NCBI RefSeq assembly: GCF_900091855.1
Contig: NZ_FMCH01000540.1
Coordinates: 1-38,018 of the forward strand
DNA length: 38,018 nucleotides
Source: Streptomyces sp. DvalAA-14
GTDB taxonomy: Bacteria > Actinomycetota > Actinomycetes > Streptomycetales > Streptomycetaceae
Direction of reading: 5' to 3'
The notes beneath the pieces were generated by a model that saw only the letters and a list, made by a program, of their open reading frames with translations, had not been told where the DNA came from and ran no database searches. Shown piece by piece: positions 13,416 to 21,938 of the stretch; positions within the stretch are counted from its first letter, which is position 1; every line of letters begins with the position of its first letter. Both the position numbers and the translations under genes were made by a program.

Positions 13416-15005
13416 TCAGGCGTAGGTGCGCAGTGCGGGCCACATCTCGCCCCAGGGGCGGCGGGGGCCGGTACAGATGTAGACGTGGCCGCCCCATTCG
13501 ATGTTGTGCACGCCGTCGGGGTTGGACAGCGTGGCGGCCACGCGGACGACCCGGAAGTACTGGCGCAGATGGGCCGCGTATCCGGGGGCGTTGTCGGGGC
13601 CGGGGGCGACGGCCAGCACGGTTGTCGCCTGCGGGTCGCCTGGGCCCCACCACCAGTCGGTGTTCTGGGCGCTCACGGCGGTGGGCAGCCCGGTACCGCG
13701 GCCGAGTTCGTTGATGGCTCCGGCCTCGCCGTAGTCCGCCGTGAAGATCACCGCGTGCGCGCGTTGCCCGGGCGGAAGGCCGGTCCATACCTGCCGCACC
13801 GTGCCGACCAGTTGGGGCCAGCCGAGCGATTGCCCCGAATTCGTGTTGATGCCGTACGTCCAGCCCACGTCGGAGGACGGCAGCACCGGCAGCACGATCA
13901 CCGCGAGCAGCCCGGCCGAGGCGGCCGTTGCGATCATCAGGTCCCGCAGCCGGCCCGGGCGGGAGTGCAGCCACCCGTCGAGCGCAACCGCCCCGGCCGC
14001 CAGCAGGCACACGTACAGCCCGCCCAGGTAGTACACCTGCGCTCCGGTCGTCACGGCGAACAGCACGAACAGCACGGCGTACGCGGTCACCAGGCACCGC
14101 CACAGCGGCCGGTCGGACCGCCACAGGAAACGCAGGCCCGCCATCCACAGCACCGCCATCGCCAGACAGGACATGCCGAGCTGCCCCACGATCCAGGTGG
14201 GGATGTTCCCCGGGCCGCCGTTCTCCCTGTGCAACGCCCGCGTCATCGCGAACATCGCCCACCCGTGCCGCGCCTGCCACCACAGATCGGGCAGCACGAG
14301 CAGCACGGCTGCCACCGCGCCCGCGAGCAGCCAGCGGTCGGCCACGGTCCGGCGGGCCGGGCCGAGCAGCACCGCGGCCAGCAGCACGATGCCGAATATG
14401 GCCGCGAGGTGGTTGAACTCCGCGCCGATGCCGACCAGGACTCCGACGGCGAGCCACCACCGCGTGTCGCCGGTGCGGCCGAGCCGGACGACCACGAACG
14501 CGATGGCCGCCCACGCCAGCACTTCGTACGAGGTGGTGTTGGCGATGTGCGCGCCGCCCAGCAGCACGGGCATGGTGCCGGTCGCCACCGCCGCGAGCAG
14601 CTGGGCCCGGCGTGCGCCGCCGAACTCCCGCGCGGTCATCCCGCCCACGACCACCGTGCCCGCGGCGGCCAGCGCGGGCCACAGCCGCAGGCCCGCCTCC
14701 GAGACCCCGAACAGCGACAGTGAGACCCGGGCCAGCAGCGGCGCCAGCACCGGCTGGTCCACATAACTCGCCTGGAGGTGCCGGGCGCAATCGAGGAAGT
14801 ACAGCTCGTCGATGTGGAAGCCGTAGCGCGGGGACAGTGCCATCAGCACGGCCAGGACCACCCCCGCGACGATGAACACTCGCCGGTCCAGCGGTGCGGT
14901 CCGCCCGCCGTCCTCCCCGGCCTCGTCCGCACGCCGCCCCGCGTGCGCCGTGTCTGTCGCGTCTGTCGCGTCTGTCGAGTCGGCCGCCTCTGTCGCGTCC
15001 GCCAT
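13416..15005 (-). CDS. GT39-family glycosyltransferase (ArnT/PMT-like)
   Basis: A 529-aa polytopic membrane protein of the PMT_2 / family 39 group, which moves a sugar from a polyprenyl-phosphate donor to an extracytoplasmic acceptor. After about 35 cytosolic residues and one hydrophobic segment comes PRYGFHIDELYFLDCARHLQ, with the catalytic Asp-Glu pair near 66-67, then SYVDQPVLAPLLARVS. About ten further membrane helices and a soluble C-terminal domain (NTDWWWGPG, GVHNIEWGGHVYICTGP) follow. The start is uncertain: ATG 15005 is preferred over the ATG at 15110, because the stretch between is Pro/Arg-rich shadow-like sequence. The N-terminus has a Thr-Asp-Ala repeat. It is divergent from the LPG-synthase-like gene across a region with PHO-box-like repeats. 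Confidence 0.85.
   Translation of the reverse strand: MADATEAADSTDATDATDTAHAGRRADEAGEDGGRTAPLDRRVFIVAGVVLAVLMALSPRYGFHIDELYFLDCARHLQASYVDQPVLAPLLARVSLSLFGVSEAGLRLWPALAAAGTVVVGGMTAREFGGARRAQLLAAVATGTMPVLLGGAHIANTTSYEVLAWAAIAFVVVRLGRTGDTRWWLAVGVLVGIGAEFNHLAAIFGIVLLAAVLLGPARRTVADRWLLAGAVAAVLLVLPDLWWQARHGWAMFAMTRALHRENGGPGNIPTWIVGQLGMSCLAMAVLWMAGLRFLWRSDRPLWRCLVTAYAVLFVLFAVTTGAQVYYLGGLYVCLLAAGAVALDGWLHSRPGRLRDLMIATAASAGLLAVIVLPVLPSSDVGWTYGINTNSGQSLGWPQLVGTVRQVWTGLPPGQRAHAVIFTADYGEAGAINELGRGTGLPTAVSAQNTDWWWGPGDPQATTVLAVAPGPDNAPGYAAHLRQYFRVVRVAATLSNPDGVHNIEWGGHVYICTGPRRPWGEMWPALRTYA
14951..14979 (-). repeat. 9-bp tandem repeat in the GT39 N-terminus
   Basis: Three copies of about GTCTGTCGC on the plus strand encode (Thr-Asp-Ala)n on the minus strand. 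They make a short acidic low-complexity cytosolic tail. Confidence 0.6.
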
Positions 15006-15590
15006 CCCCGCCACCCCCCGGTCCTCGGCCCCCGGTCGCGTCGTCCGCGCGGCCGGGACAGTCCGCGAGCGGACTGCGCGTCCTGATGGTGGACTGGGAC
15101 CCGGAAGCACGCAAGCTCAGCGGTCGTCGGGTCAGTGCGTTCGTGCGGGCGACGGCGACGCCGCATCCCGGCCGGAAGGCGCCCGACCGGCTCACCGCGG
15201 CGTTCCCGGCGCGCAGATGCCGACAGCGCCGGCACCTGCGCCGGCGTCGACCGGTTGCCCTGGGGGCCGCGTCCGGCGTAGTGCGGCTGTTCGACGCCCG
15301 CAATGGCGCCAGCTCGCTTGCCCGGTGAGGTCGCGTCACGCTTCGGTCACTGATCGGTGACCTGTAGCTTTTCCCTGTATTTCGACCGCGAGGCCGGTTC
15401 CGGCGGGGCCGTCCCCGGCCGGGAAGGCCCCGCCGCGACGGCAGCGTCCTCACCGGTCGGAGTGGTATCTCCCCCCGGTCACCGGGCCGCCCGCCAGTTG
15501 TCGGCCGGACGACGCCGGAGCGTCCAGCGCTCCGGGAAAGACGAGAGTACTGCCCAGCAGGTGCACACCGAGCAAGGACGGCCCCGACCG
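15006..15590. other. Divergent intergenic region
   Basis: 585 bp between the GT39 and LPG-synthase-like starts. It contains the three 11-bp repeats at 15334-15366. A plus-strand open frame with ATG near 15087 (MVDWDPEARKLSGRRVSAF, stop 15328) has no ribosome site and no recognised homology, so it is not called as a gene. Otherwise nothing is assigned. Confidence 0.45.
15334..15366 (+). promoter_or_regulatory. Three contiguous 11-bp repeats resembling a PHO box
   Basis: The units are CGTCACGCTTC, GGTCACTGATC and GGTGACCTGTA, exactly head to tail with 11-bp period. Their 5' halves resemble the Streptomyces PhoP direct-repeat consensus G(G/T)TCAYYYR(G/C)G; the 3' halves match less well. It lies between two divergent membrane or lipid-linked genes. 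Another OmpR-type regulator could equally use 11-bp spacing. Confidence 0.4.
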
Positions 15591-16559
15591 ATGGCCCTAC
15601 TCCGCGCGCCCCTCATGACACCCTTTCTACGTCGGCTGCCGCTGCGCCGGATCGCGTGTCTCGTCCCGATCACCGTGGTCGCCTTCTGGATGGTCCGGCA
15701 TTGGCAGGTCGTCGCCTCCGGTGGCCGCGGACTGCTCGGCGCCAACACGTACTGGCTGCTGGTGGCGTTGACGCTCACCGGGGTCGGCCTGGTCACCGTG
15801 TCCTTCACCCGCCAGGGGGCGATTCTCGAACCGCTTCCCGCCCGGCAGTTGTTCGCCACGCAATTCGCCGCGAGCGCCGCCAACCACCTTCTCCCGGCCG
15901 GGCTCGGTGCGGACACGGTGAACCTGCGCTTCCTCAAGGGCCGCGGGCTGCCGCTGGCCAACTGCACGGCCGCACTCGCGCTGTACTCCGTGGCCCAGAG
16001 CACCTCGCGGATCGTGCTCCTGCTGACGCTCCTGGTCGCCTTTCCCCACGCGCTGCGGCTGAATGGTGTCCTGCCGCACGAACCCGCCCTCCTGTTTCTC
16101 TCCATGGGAGGCGGGCTGATCTGCACGACCGTGCTCGCGGTGTTCGTCGTACGGCGGCTGCGCGGCACCATCGGCACCTTCGTGGGCACCGCGCTGACCA
16201 ACGCGCGGTCCGTGCACGCCCGCCCGGCCCGGGCCTTCGCCCTGTGGGGCGGCGCCTTGGCGTACCCGGCCCTGCAGGCCACCGAACTGGCCGTGATCGC
16301 GCTGGCGCTCGACATGCCGGTGTCCTCGATCCATGTCGCCATCGCGTATCTGGCCGGCGCGAGCGCGGCCGCGGGCGTACCCAGCCCGGGCGGTCTCGGT
16401 TCGGTGGACGCGGCGCTCGTCGTCGCCCTCATGAGCGCGGGCTCCCCGGTCGGCATCGCGACCTCCACCGTTCTCGGCTACCGGATCATCACGGTCTGGC
16501 TGCCGCTGCTCCCCGCGGCGTTGATGCTCGGCACGCTCGTCCGCCGCAAGGTGATCTGA
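15591..16559 (+). CDS. Lysylphosphatidylglycerol synthase TM-region family protein (UPF0104)
   Basis: A 322-aa polytopic membrane protein of the LPG_synthase_TM / YbhN flippase-like family, without the soluble aminoacyl-transfer domain of true MprF. Typical motifs are AANHLLPAGLGADTVNLRFL (the G-x-G-x-D-x-x region) and the C-terminal AYLAGASAAAGVPSPGGLGS followed by VDAALVVALM. About eight hydrophobic segments run to LMLGTLVRRKVI. The start ATG 15591 has AAGGA about 12 nt upstream; the in-frame ATG at 15612 is also possible. Such proteins often accompany polyprenyl-glycosyltransferases and may flip or handle lipid-linked intermediates. Its divergent neighbour is a GT39 enzyme, so a shared surface-glycan or lipid-modification role is inferred. 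Confidence 0.8.
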   Translation: MALLRAPLMTPFLRRLPLRRIACLVPITVVAFWMVRHWQVVASGGRGLLGANTYWLLVALTLTGVGLVTVSFTRQGAILEPLPARQLFATQFAASAANHLLPAGLGADTVNLRFLKGRGLPLANCTAALALYSVAQSTSRIVLLLTLLVAFPHALRLNGVLPHEPALLFLSMGGGLICTTVLAVFVVRRLRGTIGTFVGTALTNARSVHARPARAFALWGGALAYPALQATELAVIALALDMPVSSIHVAIAYLAGASAAAGVPSPGGLGSVDAALVVALMSAGSPVGIATSTVLGYRIITVWLPLLPAALMLGTLVRRKVI

Positions 16560-16625
16560 GAGCCGGGGGCCGCAGGCGCGGGCGTACGCCTCGGGAGACC
16601 GTGGGGTGAGATGGCGCGGCGACGC

Positions 16626-17279
16626 TCACTGCCCGAAGGCCCAGGCCACCATCAGCGGGATCTCGTCCCGCCAGAAGGCGTCGCCGTGCGATCCGGTCCG
16701 CTCGGTCATCACGACGTCCCCGCCCGCATCCCGCAGCGCGACCGCCCACCGCGTCGCGTTCTCGTGGAAGAACGGCTCCAGCGTGCCGGCGACGAAATAC
16801 GCCCGCGGCAGCGGGATCGGCAGTGGGCCGGAAGGTCGGTAGCCGGCGCCCGGCGATGCGCAGAAGACCGCACCGTAGAGCTCCGGGTGCCGCAGCCCGA
16901 CGGCGAGCGCGAGTTCCCCACCGGCGGAGAAACCGAGCAGCGCGGTGCGCTCGGCGGGCAGCGCGAGTCCGAAGCGCGAGCGCGCCCATCGGCGGACGTC
17001 GTTGACGAAGAACTCCTCGTGCGCCGCGAACCGTTCCGGGTCGAAGCCCGGTGAGTATTCGTGGAGCCGCAGTGTCTCGTCGGCCGGCCGGTGTGCACCG
17101 ACGATCATCGTGGGCGGCACGTCGACTGCCGCCTCCAGAACCGCGGCCCACTGCGCCACCAGTTGGCCGTCACCGGCGAACACGACTGCGGCGGGCGCAC
17201 TCGGCGGCACATACGCCGTGACGTGCCGACCGCCGTCGTAGTCGAGTGTCTCGGTGACGAGTTCCCCCGCGATGGACAT
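16626..17279 (-). CDS. Esterase D / enterochelin-esterase-like alpha/beta hydrolase
   Basis: A 217-aa serine hydrolase. The nucleophile elbow is LLGFSAGGELALA (GxSxG, Ser near 118). The acid is expected around YFVAGTLEPFF, and the catalytic His is in TGSHGDAFWRDE (about 198). There is no signal peptide, so it is probably cytosolic. The ATG 17279 is favoured over the GTG two codons earlier because GGAG is 9 nt from the ATG but only 3 nt from the GTG. It follows the cNMP/thioredoxin-reductase-like gene on the same strand by 46 bp, so the two may be cotranscribed. It is convergent with the LPG-synthase-like gene. The substrate is unknown. Confidence 0.82.
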   Translation of the reverse strand: MSIAGELVTETLDYDGGRHVTAYVPPSAPAAVVFAGDGQLVAQWAAVLEAAVDVPPTMIVGAHRPADETLRLHEYSPGFDPERFAAHEEFFVNDVRRWARSRFGLALPAERTALLGFSAGGELALAVGLRHPELYGAVFCASPGAGYRPSGPLPIPLPRAYFVAGTLEPFFHENATRWAVALRDAGGDVVMTERTGSHGDAFWRDEIPLMVAWAFGQ

Positions 17280-17325
17280 GGTCACCGTCTCCTCGTCAGC
17301 GACGCCCGACCGGCACCGTCCTGGC

Positions 17326-19008
17326 TCATGTGATCATCGAAGCCAGTGAGATGTGGACGGAGCGGACCGCGCTTGCGCCTTCGCCGACCGCGGCGGCCAC
17401 CCGCTTCATCGACCCGGCGCGCACGTCACCGGTGGCGAACACACCCGGCAGGTTCGTCTCGAACGGGAGCGGCCGGCGGTCGAGCTCCGACCATCGCGGG
17501 CCGAGCGCCGCATCGTCGAGATTGACGTCGGTGAGGATGAATCCGTGCTCGTCGACCGCGATGTCCTGGAGCCATTCGGTGGCCGGATCGGCTCCGATGA
17601 AACAGAAAAGCCCCCAGCATTCGACCTCCGTTGTCGTGATCGCCTCGCCGTCGCGCCGACTGCGAAGGGTCAGGCCCTGGAGGTTTTCCCCGCCGTGCAG
17701 TCCCGTCACGTCGGTGGACGTGTGAACCGTGATTCCCGGATGTTTCATGATGCGATCCGCCAGATAGGAGGACATGCCGGCGAAAATATCGGATCCGCGG
17801 ATGACCAAATGCACGGTGTTTCCCCGGCCGGCCAGAAAAATGGAGGCCTGGCCCGCCGAGTTCGCTCCCCCCACCACCGCCACCGGGTGGGCTTCAGTGG
17901 ATTTCGCTTCCAATTCGGTGGCGGCATAGAAGATCCCGGCGCCTTCGAACTCGTGCCACCGCGGCAGCGGCAGCGACCGGTAGGTGGCACCGGTCGCGAT
18001 CACCACGGAGCGGCTGCTGATCTCGGTGCCGTCCTTGAGGACGATGTGCAGCGGGCCTGCACCCGCGTCCAGCCGGGCGACCGTGCACGGGCTGGCGATC
18101 CTGGCTCCGAACTTCTGGGCCTGCACCACGGCGCGGCCGGTGAGGTCGGCGCCACTGATGCCGGAGACGAAGCCCAGGTAGTTCTCGATGCGCGAACTGG
18201 CCGCGGCCTGCCCGCCGGTGGCAACCGCGTCGAGCACGAGGGTCCGCAGCCCCTCCGACGCCCCGTACACGGCGGCGGCGAGCCCCGCCGGGCCGGCGCC
18301 GACCACCACGAGGTCGAGATGCTCTCCGTCCCGGGGCCGGTAGGACATGCCGAGGTGCTCGGCCAGGATCGCGGGGGTCGCCCGGCGCAGGACACCTGTC
18401 GATGTGATCACCAACGGCAGTTCGTCTTCCCGGGTGTCGACCGCACTGGCCGCGGAGTCCCCTGCCGGGGTACCCACCGCCACCCAGGTGTGCGGCTGCC
18501 GCTGGCGGGCTGCGTACGTACGAAGGGCCATGGCCTCGGACGAGAGATCGCGGCCCACGATCACCAGGGTGCCCGCCCCCGCGTTGGCGCGCAGGACCTC
18601 CCGTCGGGCGAGCAGGGTACGCAGGACGATGTCGGACAGTTCGGGGTCCTCGTCCATCATGCGGCGGAACGAGGGAGGGTCGATCCGGGAGACCGCTCCT
18701 CCCTCGGTGACACGCGCACTGAGATATGTCGACTGCCCGGTGAGCAGATTGAGTTCACCACTGAACTGACGTGCGGCGTAGCGGACGATCAACGCCTCTT
18801 CCGTATCGGACGCCGCCGGGCGGAAGATCTCCACGCCGCCCGACTGGACGAGGATCATCTGCCCCTCTGCGTCTCCGGCTGCGAAGAGGATGTCCCCGGT
18901 CTCGGTTTCCTCTTCCGTACCGTAGGAGAGCAGGCGCGACCACTGCTCGTCGTCGAGAATGGGCCCTGGATCCGCGGTCTCCGGCTCCGGCTGCGGCTCC
19001 GACGTCAT
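17326..19008 (-). CDS. Cyclic-nucleotide-binding domain fused to thioredoxin-reductase-like FAD oxidoreductase
   Basis: A 560-aa fusion. Residues about 15-125 form a CRP-like cNMP-binding fold (GDILFAAGDAEGQMILVQSG; FSGELNLLTGQ). Residues about 145-215 are a linker domain (TLVIVGRDLSSEAMALRTYA) resembling a degenerate thioredoxin-like fold. Residues about 230-560 are thioredoxin-reductase-like, with FAD motif LVVVGAGPAGLAAAVYGASE, NADPH motif VAVVGGANSAGQASIFLAG and second FAD motif GVFATGDVRAGSMKRVA. The CxxC dithiol of real thioredoxin reductases is absent: the equivalent segment reads GIFYAATELEAKS. It is therefore probably a regulated ferredoxin/flavodoxin-NADP reductase-like enzyme or a sensor. 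The ATG 19008 has GAGGGG 4-5 nt upstream. The esterase follows at 46 bp. Confidence 0.87.
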   Translation of the reverse strand: MTSEPQPEPETADPGPILDDEQWSRLLSYGTEEETETGDILFAAGDAEGQMILVQSGGVEIFRPAASDTEEALIVRYAARQFSGELNLLTGQSTYLSARVTEGGAVSRIDPPSFRRMMDEDPELSDIVLRTLLARREVLRANAGAGTLVIVGRDLSSEAMALRTYAARQRQPHTWVAVGTPAGDSAASAVDTREDELPLVITSTGVLRRATPAILAEHLGMSYRPRDGEHLDLVVVGAGPAGLAAAVYGASEGLRTLVLDAVATGGQAAASSRIENYLGFVSGISGADLTGRAVVQAQKFGARIASPCTVARLDAGAGPLHIVLKDGTEISSRSVVIATGATYRSLPLPRWHEFEGAGIFYAATELEAKSTEAHPVAVVGGANSAGQASIFLAGRGNTVHLVIRGSDIFAGMSSYLADRIMKHPGITVHTSTDVTGLHGGENLQGLTLRSRRDGEAITTTEVECWGLFCFIGADPATEWLQDIAVDEHGFILTDVNLDDAALGPRWSELDRRPLPFETNLPGVFATGDVRAGSMKRVAAAVGEGASAVRSVHISLASMIT

Positions 19009-19197
19009 CGGTCCCCTCGTTTTCTGTCACGTCCTGTTGAGCAGAGGACGGCCGGTTTGCGCGGTGTTCGTCCGTCTCGATTCGACCGTCGTCATTTCCG
19101 CTGCGCGTGGTGGTGGTTCTGTAGCTCTTTTACCAGAAGTCGCCGGATCTCCGCGGTGCGGCGTCCATGCCGACGCGGCGCCGGCCCCCCAAGGGGT

Positions 19198-19374
19198 GTC
19201 CCGACCCCGGAGGTCCTGTGGCGCAAGCCGCCCGTGCTCGCGATCGCTGCGGTCCCGGGGACGGCGCTCGGCCGCCTCGGTGAGCCGTCGGCCGCGTCCC
19301 CGGCGGCGTGGGCCGCGGCCGGCGCCGCAATCCGGACGTTGCACGACGCGCCGCTGCCGCCCTGGTCCGCCCGG
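19198..19374 (+). pseudogene. Aminoglycoside phosphotransferase-family fragment
   Basis: An internal piece of an APH/choline-kinase-like protein: LWRKPPVLAIAAVPGTALG, then RLGEPSAASPAAWAAAGAA and IRTLHDAPLPPWS. In this family the segment lies between the N-lobe and the catalytic HGD loop. Neither the start nor the HGDxxxxN loop is present, and the frame then becomes Arg-rich nonsense to 19449. It abuts an SDR fragment on the opposite strand. No function is expected. Confidence 0.5.
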
Positions 19375-19450
19375 GGAAGCCGCGGTCTGCCAGCCGCTGT
19401 GCGTACGCGGCGCCCAGACCGGCGGAAGCGCCGGTGGCGTGTGCTTTGAT
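19373..19450 (-). pseudogene. Short-chain dehydrogenase, N-terminal fragment
   Basis: On the minus strand the frame reads HATGASAGLGAAYAQRLADR, the TGxxxGxG cofactor-binding start of an SDR, then degenerates after GFPGRTR. Only about 25 residues remain, with no start codon of its own. It lies directly beside the phosphotransferase remnant. The other SDR remnant in the window (3673-3903) is a C-terminus of a different subgroup, so the two are not halves of one gene. Confidence 0.45.
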
Positions 19451-19479
19451 GCGGCCATGGCCTGAGGAGGGGGAAGGGC

Positions 19480-20505
19480 ATGACGCGTACGACACCGCCG
19501 CGCCCGTTGGACATCACCGGGGTGTTCCCGGAGCTGACGGGTCTCGCCAGGACGGCGTTCCGGTTGCACCCGGTGCCGGGGGAGCCGACCGTCCATGACA
19601 GCTCGGTGGGCGGGCCGCTGCTGTGGCCGGCGGACGAGCCCTGGCCGGAGTGCGAGACGGCGCCCATTCCTCACTGGGAGGCGAACGCGCTGCGGGACAT
19701 CCATCTCCGGCGGGCCCTGCTTGCGCGGTCGTCCGCACCGCCCCACGGGCCGGGTGAGGTGCTGACCGAGGAAGAGCGGGAGACACTGCGCCGGATCAAT
19801 GCGGGGCTCGACCACGAGTCGCTGCCGTCCGGGCCGCAGCCGATGATTCCGCTGGCCCAGCTCTACGCCCGTGACGTGCCGGGGCTCGCTTTCCCCGAGG
19901 GCACGGACCTGCTGCAGGTGCTCTGGGCGACGACCTACGTGTCGAGTCGCGATTCCCACCCCGTGCAGCTGAGGTGGCGGCGGCGCGTGGAGGTGCGGGA
20001 CGTGCTGGTCGCGCCGCCGGAGCCGGCCTATGTCGCGGTCGAGGATCTCGTGCCCGTGCCGTGCGTCCTCCACCCGGAAGCGGTGCGGGAGTTCCCCCCG
20101 TACCAGTGTCTCGACGAGGACCTCGCGGCACGGTTGCTGGCATGGGGCAAGCAGCGGTCGCGGGACACGTACTGGCAGGACCTGTCCGTCGTCCCCGGCT
20201 GGAAGGCCGGTGGCTGGCCCACCCATTTCACCTTCCGCGATCCCCCCGAGCCGGACTCCGACGAACTGCGCTGCCCCGACTGCGCCGGCCCTGTTGACGC
20301 GCTGCTCACCGTGGACAGCAGCGAGTGGGACAGCGGCACCAGCTGGATCCCTCTCGAATACGCGGAGGGCGCCGAGCGCCCACCTGAGCAGCCGTACGGA
20401 AGGCTGTTCGACCCCACCGAGGTCACCGTCGGCCGTGGCTACTCCTTGCAGGTCTACTACTGCGTCGGCACGCCGTCCCATGTGCCGGCTTTGATCATGC
20501 AGTGA
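19480..20505 (+). CDS. DUF1963-like hypothetical protein
   Basis: A 341-aa soluble protein with a strong ribosome site (GGAGGGGGAAGGG before the ATG). The N-terminus has VGGPLLWPADEPWP, which resembles the GGxPxLPxxxxWP signature of DUF1963/YwqG-like proteins. The middle contains PMIPLAQLYARDVPGLAFPE and LLQVLWATTY. A C-terminal patch with a single CPDC (LRCPDCAGPVDALLTVD) looks like half of a zinc-ribbon. No catalytic residues are evident. These proteins are widespread in Streptomyces without a known role; relatives of the YwqG type sit near toxin/immunity genes in other bacteria, but there is no such context here. It is convergent with the EthD-domain gene. Confidence 0.75.
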   Translation: MTRTTPPRPLDITGVFPELTGLARTAFRLHPVPGEPTVHDSSVGGPLLWPADEPWPECETAPIPHWEANALRDIHLRRALLARSSAPPHGPGEVLTEEERETLRRINAGLDHESLPSGPQPMIPLAQLYARDVPGLAFPEGTDLLQVLWATTYVSSRDSHPVQLRWRRRVEVRDVLVAPPEPAYVAVEDLVPVPCVLHPEAVREFPPYQCLDEDLAARLLAWGKQRSRDTYWQDLSVVPGWKAGGWPTHFTFRDPPEPDSDELRCPDCAGPVDALLTVDSSEWDSGTSWIPLEYAEGAERPPEQPYGRLFDPTEVTVGRGYSLQVYYCVGTPSHVPALIMQ

Positions 20506-20534
20506 CGTGGGGTCTTACCGCGGTCGACCCCGTG
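20506..20534. terminator. Terminator-like hairpin
   Basis: CGTGGGGTC pairs with GACCCCGTG (with wobble pairs) around an 11-nt loop, starting at the stop of the DUF1963-like gene and between convergent genes. Confidence 0.45.
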
Positions 20535-20631
20535 AGTTGATCTGTCGCAGGGTGATCAGGCGGCAGGCGGGCTTGAGGAAGCTTCGTGGATGCCGGCTCC
20601 GCGTTCCCGGCCGATGCGGAGGACGGGCGGC

Positions 20632-21648
20632 TCACCTGGGCTCCGCGGTGGGCAGTTCAGGCATGAGCCGGTCGATGACGGTGTAGTTGAGGCCCGTCCA
20701 GTACTCGCAACCGTCAAGGGTGAGGCTGCGCTGGTGGTGGGCGACGGCCTCGTAGTCCGTGCTGGTGAGGTAGTCCTCGACGTCGTTCATGCAGGCGAAG
20801 CCCATGATGTCGATGACATCCATGAGGGCGGCGTCGGGATCGTCCTGAGTGGTGCCCACCGTGTGCAGCTGCGCGTAGCGCCTGACGTAGGTGTGGGTCG
20901 CCGGCTGGGACAGGATGACCGTGGCATGCTCCGTCAACCAGCGGCGCTGGAACTCCTGACGGGGCAGTTCGGGGCGGCGTTGCAGGATGTGCACCAGACT
21001 GACCGCCTCCCGGCGCAGGCGGCTGGGCAGGAGGATGTGTTCCTGGGCCAGGCCGCGCGCGACCTTGCGGAAGACGGTGCGTTCGTCGGCGACGACGCGC
21101 CGGGCGAACTTCTCCTGGTCCAGGGTGGTGGTCACGTCGTCGGGGGTCCGGTAGGTGATGTAGGCCAGCCCGTCCCAGCGCGGCCGACGGTATCCGGGGA
21201 CGTGCGCGGCGGGATCGCCGAGCAGCCGGCCCGACCCGTCGGTCATCGCCGAGTAGGGCGGTGGCCAGGCCGAGGAGGGGCCGGCCGGGATCCGGTGCAC
21301 CTGGTCGTAGCGCAGGACCAGCTCCGCTGTGCTGCCCGGCTCGTCGTAGGCGAACTTCGGGCCGTGAACCTTGCGCCAGTACTCGTCGAAGTGCTCGAAG
21401 GCGAGGTTCGGGTCGCTCTCCAGCGCGAGGTCGTGGCGGTGGACGTCGGGCAGCTCCACCTCGTGCCCGGCGGAGTCCATGGCGGAGCCCGCATCCTGGG
21501 GCCGCTCCTGACGGGGGGTGGCGTCCGCACGGGTGACGAAGGCAGGGGTCACTGTGAGCGGCTGGGTGGTGGCGGTGAACGACCGGCGGTGCGGCGCGCG
21601 GTGTACCTGGTCGGTGCGGCTCCGGTCGGTCGTCCCGGGTGCGGTCAT
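20632..21648 (-). CDS. EthD-domain (dimeric alpha/beta barrel) protein
   Basis: A 338-aa cytosolic protein. It contains two ferredoxin-like EthD-type units. The first is around FEHFDEYWRKVHGPKFAYDE (about residues 65-85) and continues to WDGLAYITYRTPDDVTTTL. The second is around FQRRWLTEHATVILSQPATH with CEYWTGLNYTVIDRLMP at the end. The W/H spacing (WxxxHGP, WLxEHA) is the EthD signature. Such domains accompany P450s, polyketide cyclases or monooxygenases, or act as ligand-binding dimers; none of these is adjacent. Start ATG 21648 with GAGGGA upstream is preferred over the 73-codon-longer frame. It is separated by 290 bp from the unknown gene at 21939. Confidence 0.72.
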   Translation of the reverse strand: MTAPGTTDRSRTDQVHRAPHRRSFTATTQPLTVTPAFVTRADATPRQERPQDAGSAMDSAGHEVELPDVHRHDLALESDPNLAFEHFDEYWRKVHGPKFAYDEPGSTAELVLRYDQVHRIPAGPSSAWPPPYSAMTDGSGRLLGDPAAHVPGYRRPRWDGLAYITYRTPDDVTTTLDQEKFARRVVADERTVFRKVARGLAQEHILLPSRLRREAVSLVHILQRRPELPRQEFQRRWLTEHATVILSQPATHTYVRRYAQLHTVGTTQDDPDAALMDVIDIMGFACMNDVEDYLTSTDYEAVAHHQRSLTLDGCEYWTGLNYTVIDRLMPELPTAEPR

Positions 21649-21938
21649 CGCTTGTCCCTCGCTTTTCCGTCGGATGCCGGCCCACGACCGAGCGATGCGG
21701 GTCGCCCACCGAGGTCCCGTGGAGCAGGGCCCGGGCCCGGCCGGCCGGCTGTTGTCCGGTCCGTGGATCCCCATGCTCCGGTCGGGCCGGGCCGACGGCG
21801 CCCGCGACGGCAGCGCGGCGGTGATCTTGCCTACGAACGGATGAGGCGGTTGGTCCCGATGACGCATGCGCCGCGGCGACGCAACTGAGCAGGCCGGGTA
21901 AACGAGCGGCGATCAAGGCTCAGCGCGGTGTGCGGCAG

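Noticed and set aside
13245..14723. A 492-aa plus-strand open frame
   Set aside because: Antisense shadow of the GT39 gene with His/Arg/Gly-rich composition and no motifs.
15087..15328. Possible 80-aa plus-strand ORF (MVDWDPEARKLSGRR)
   Set aside because: No ribosome-binding site, an Arg-rich tail and no recognised family.
17353..19449. A 698-aa plus-strand open frame
   Set aside because: Most of it is antisense to the cNMP/thioredoxin-reductase-like gene. Only its last part, from 19198, has independent similarity, and that is reported as an APH remnant.
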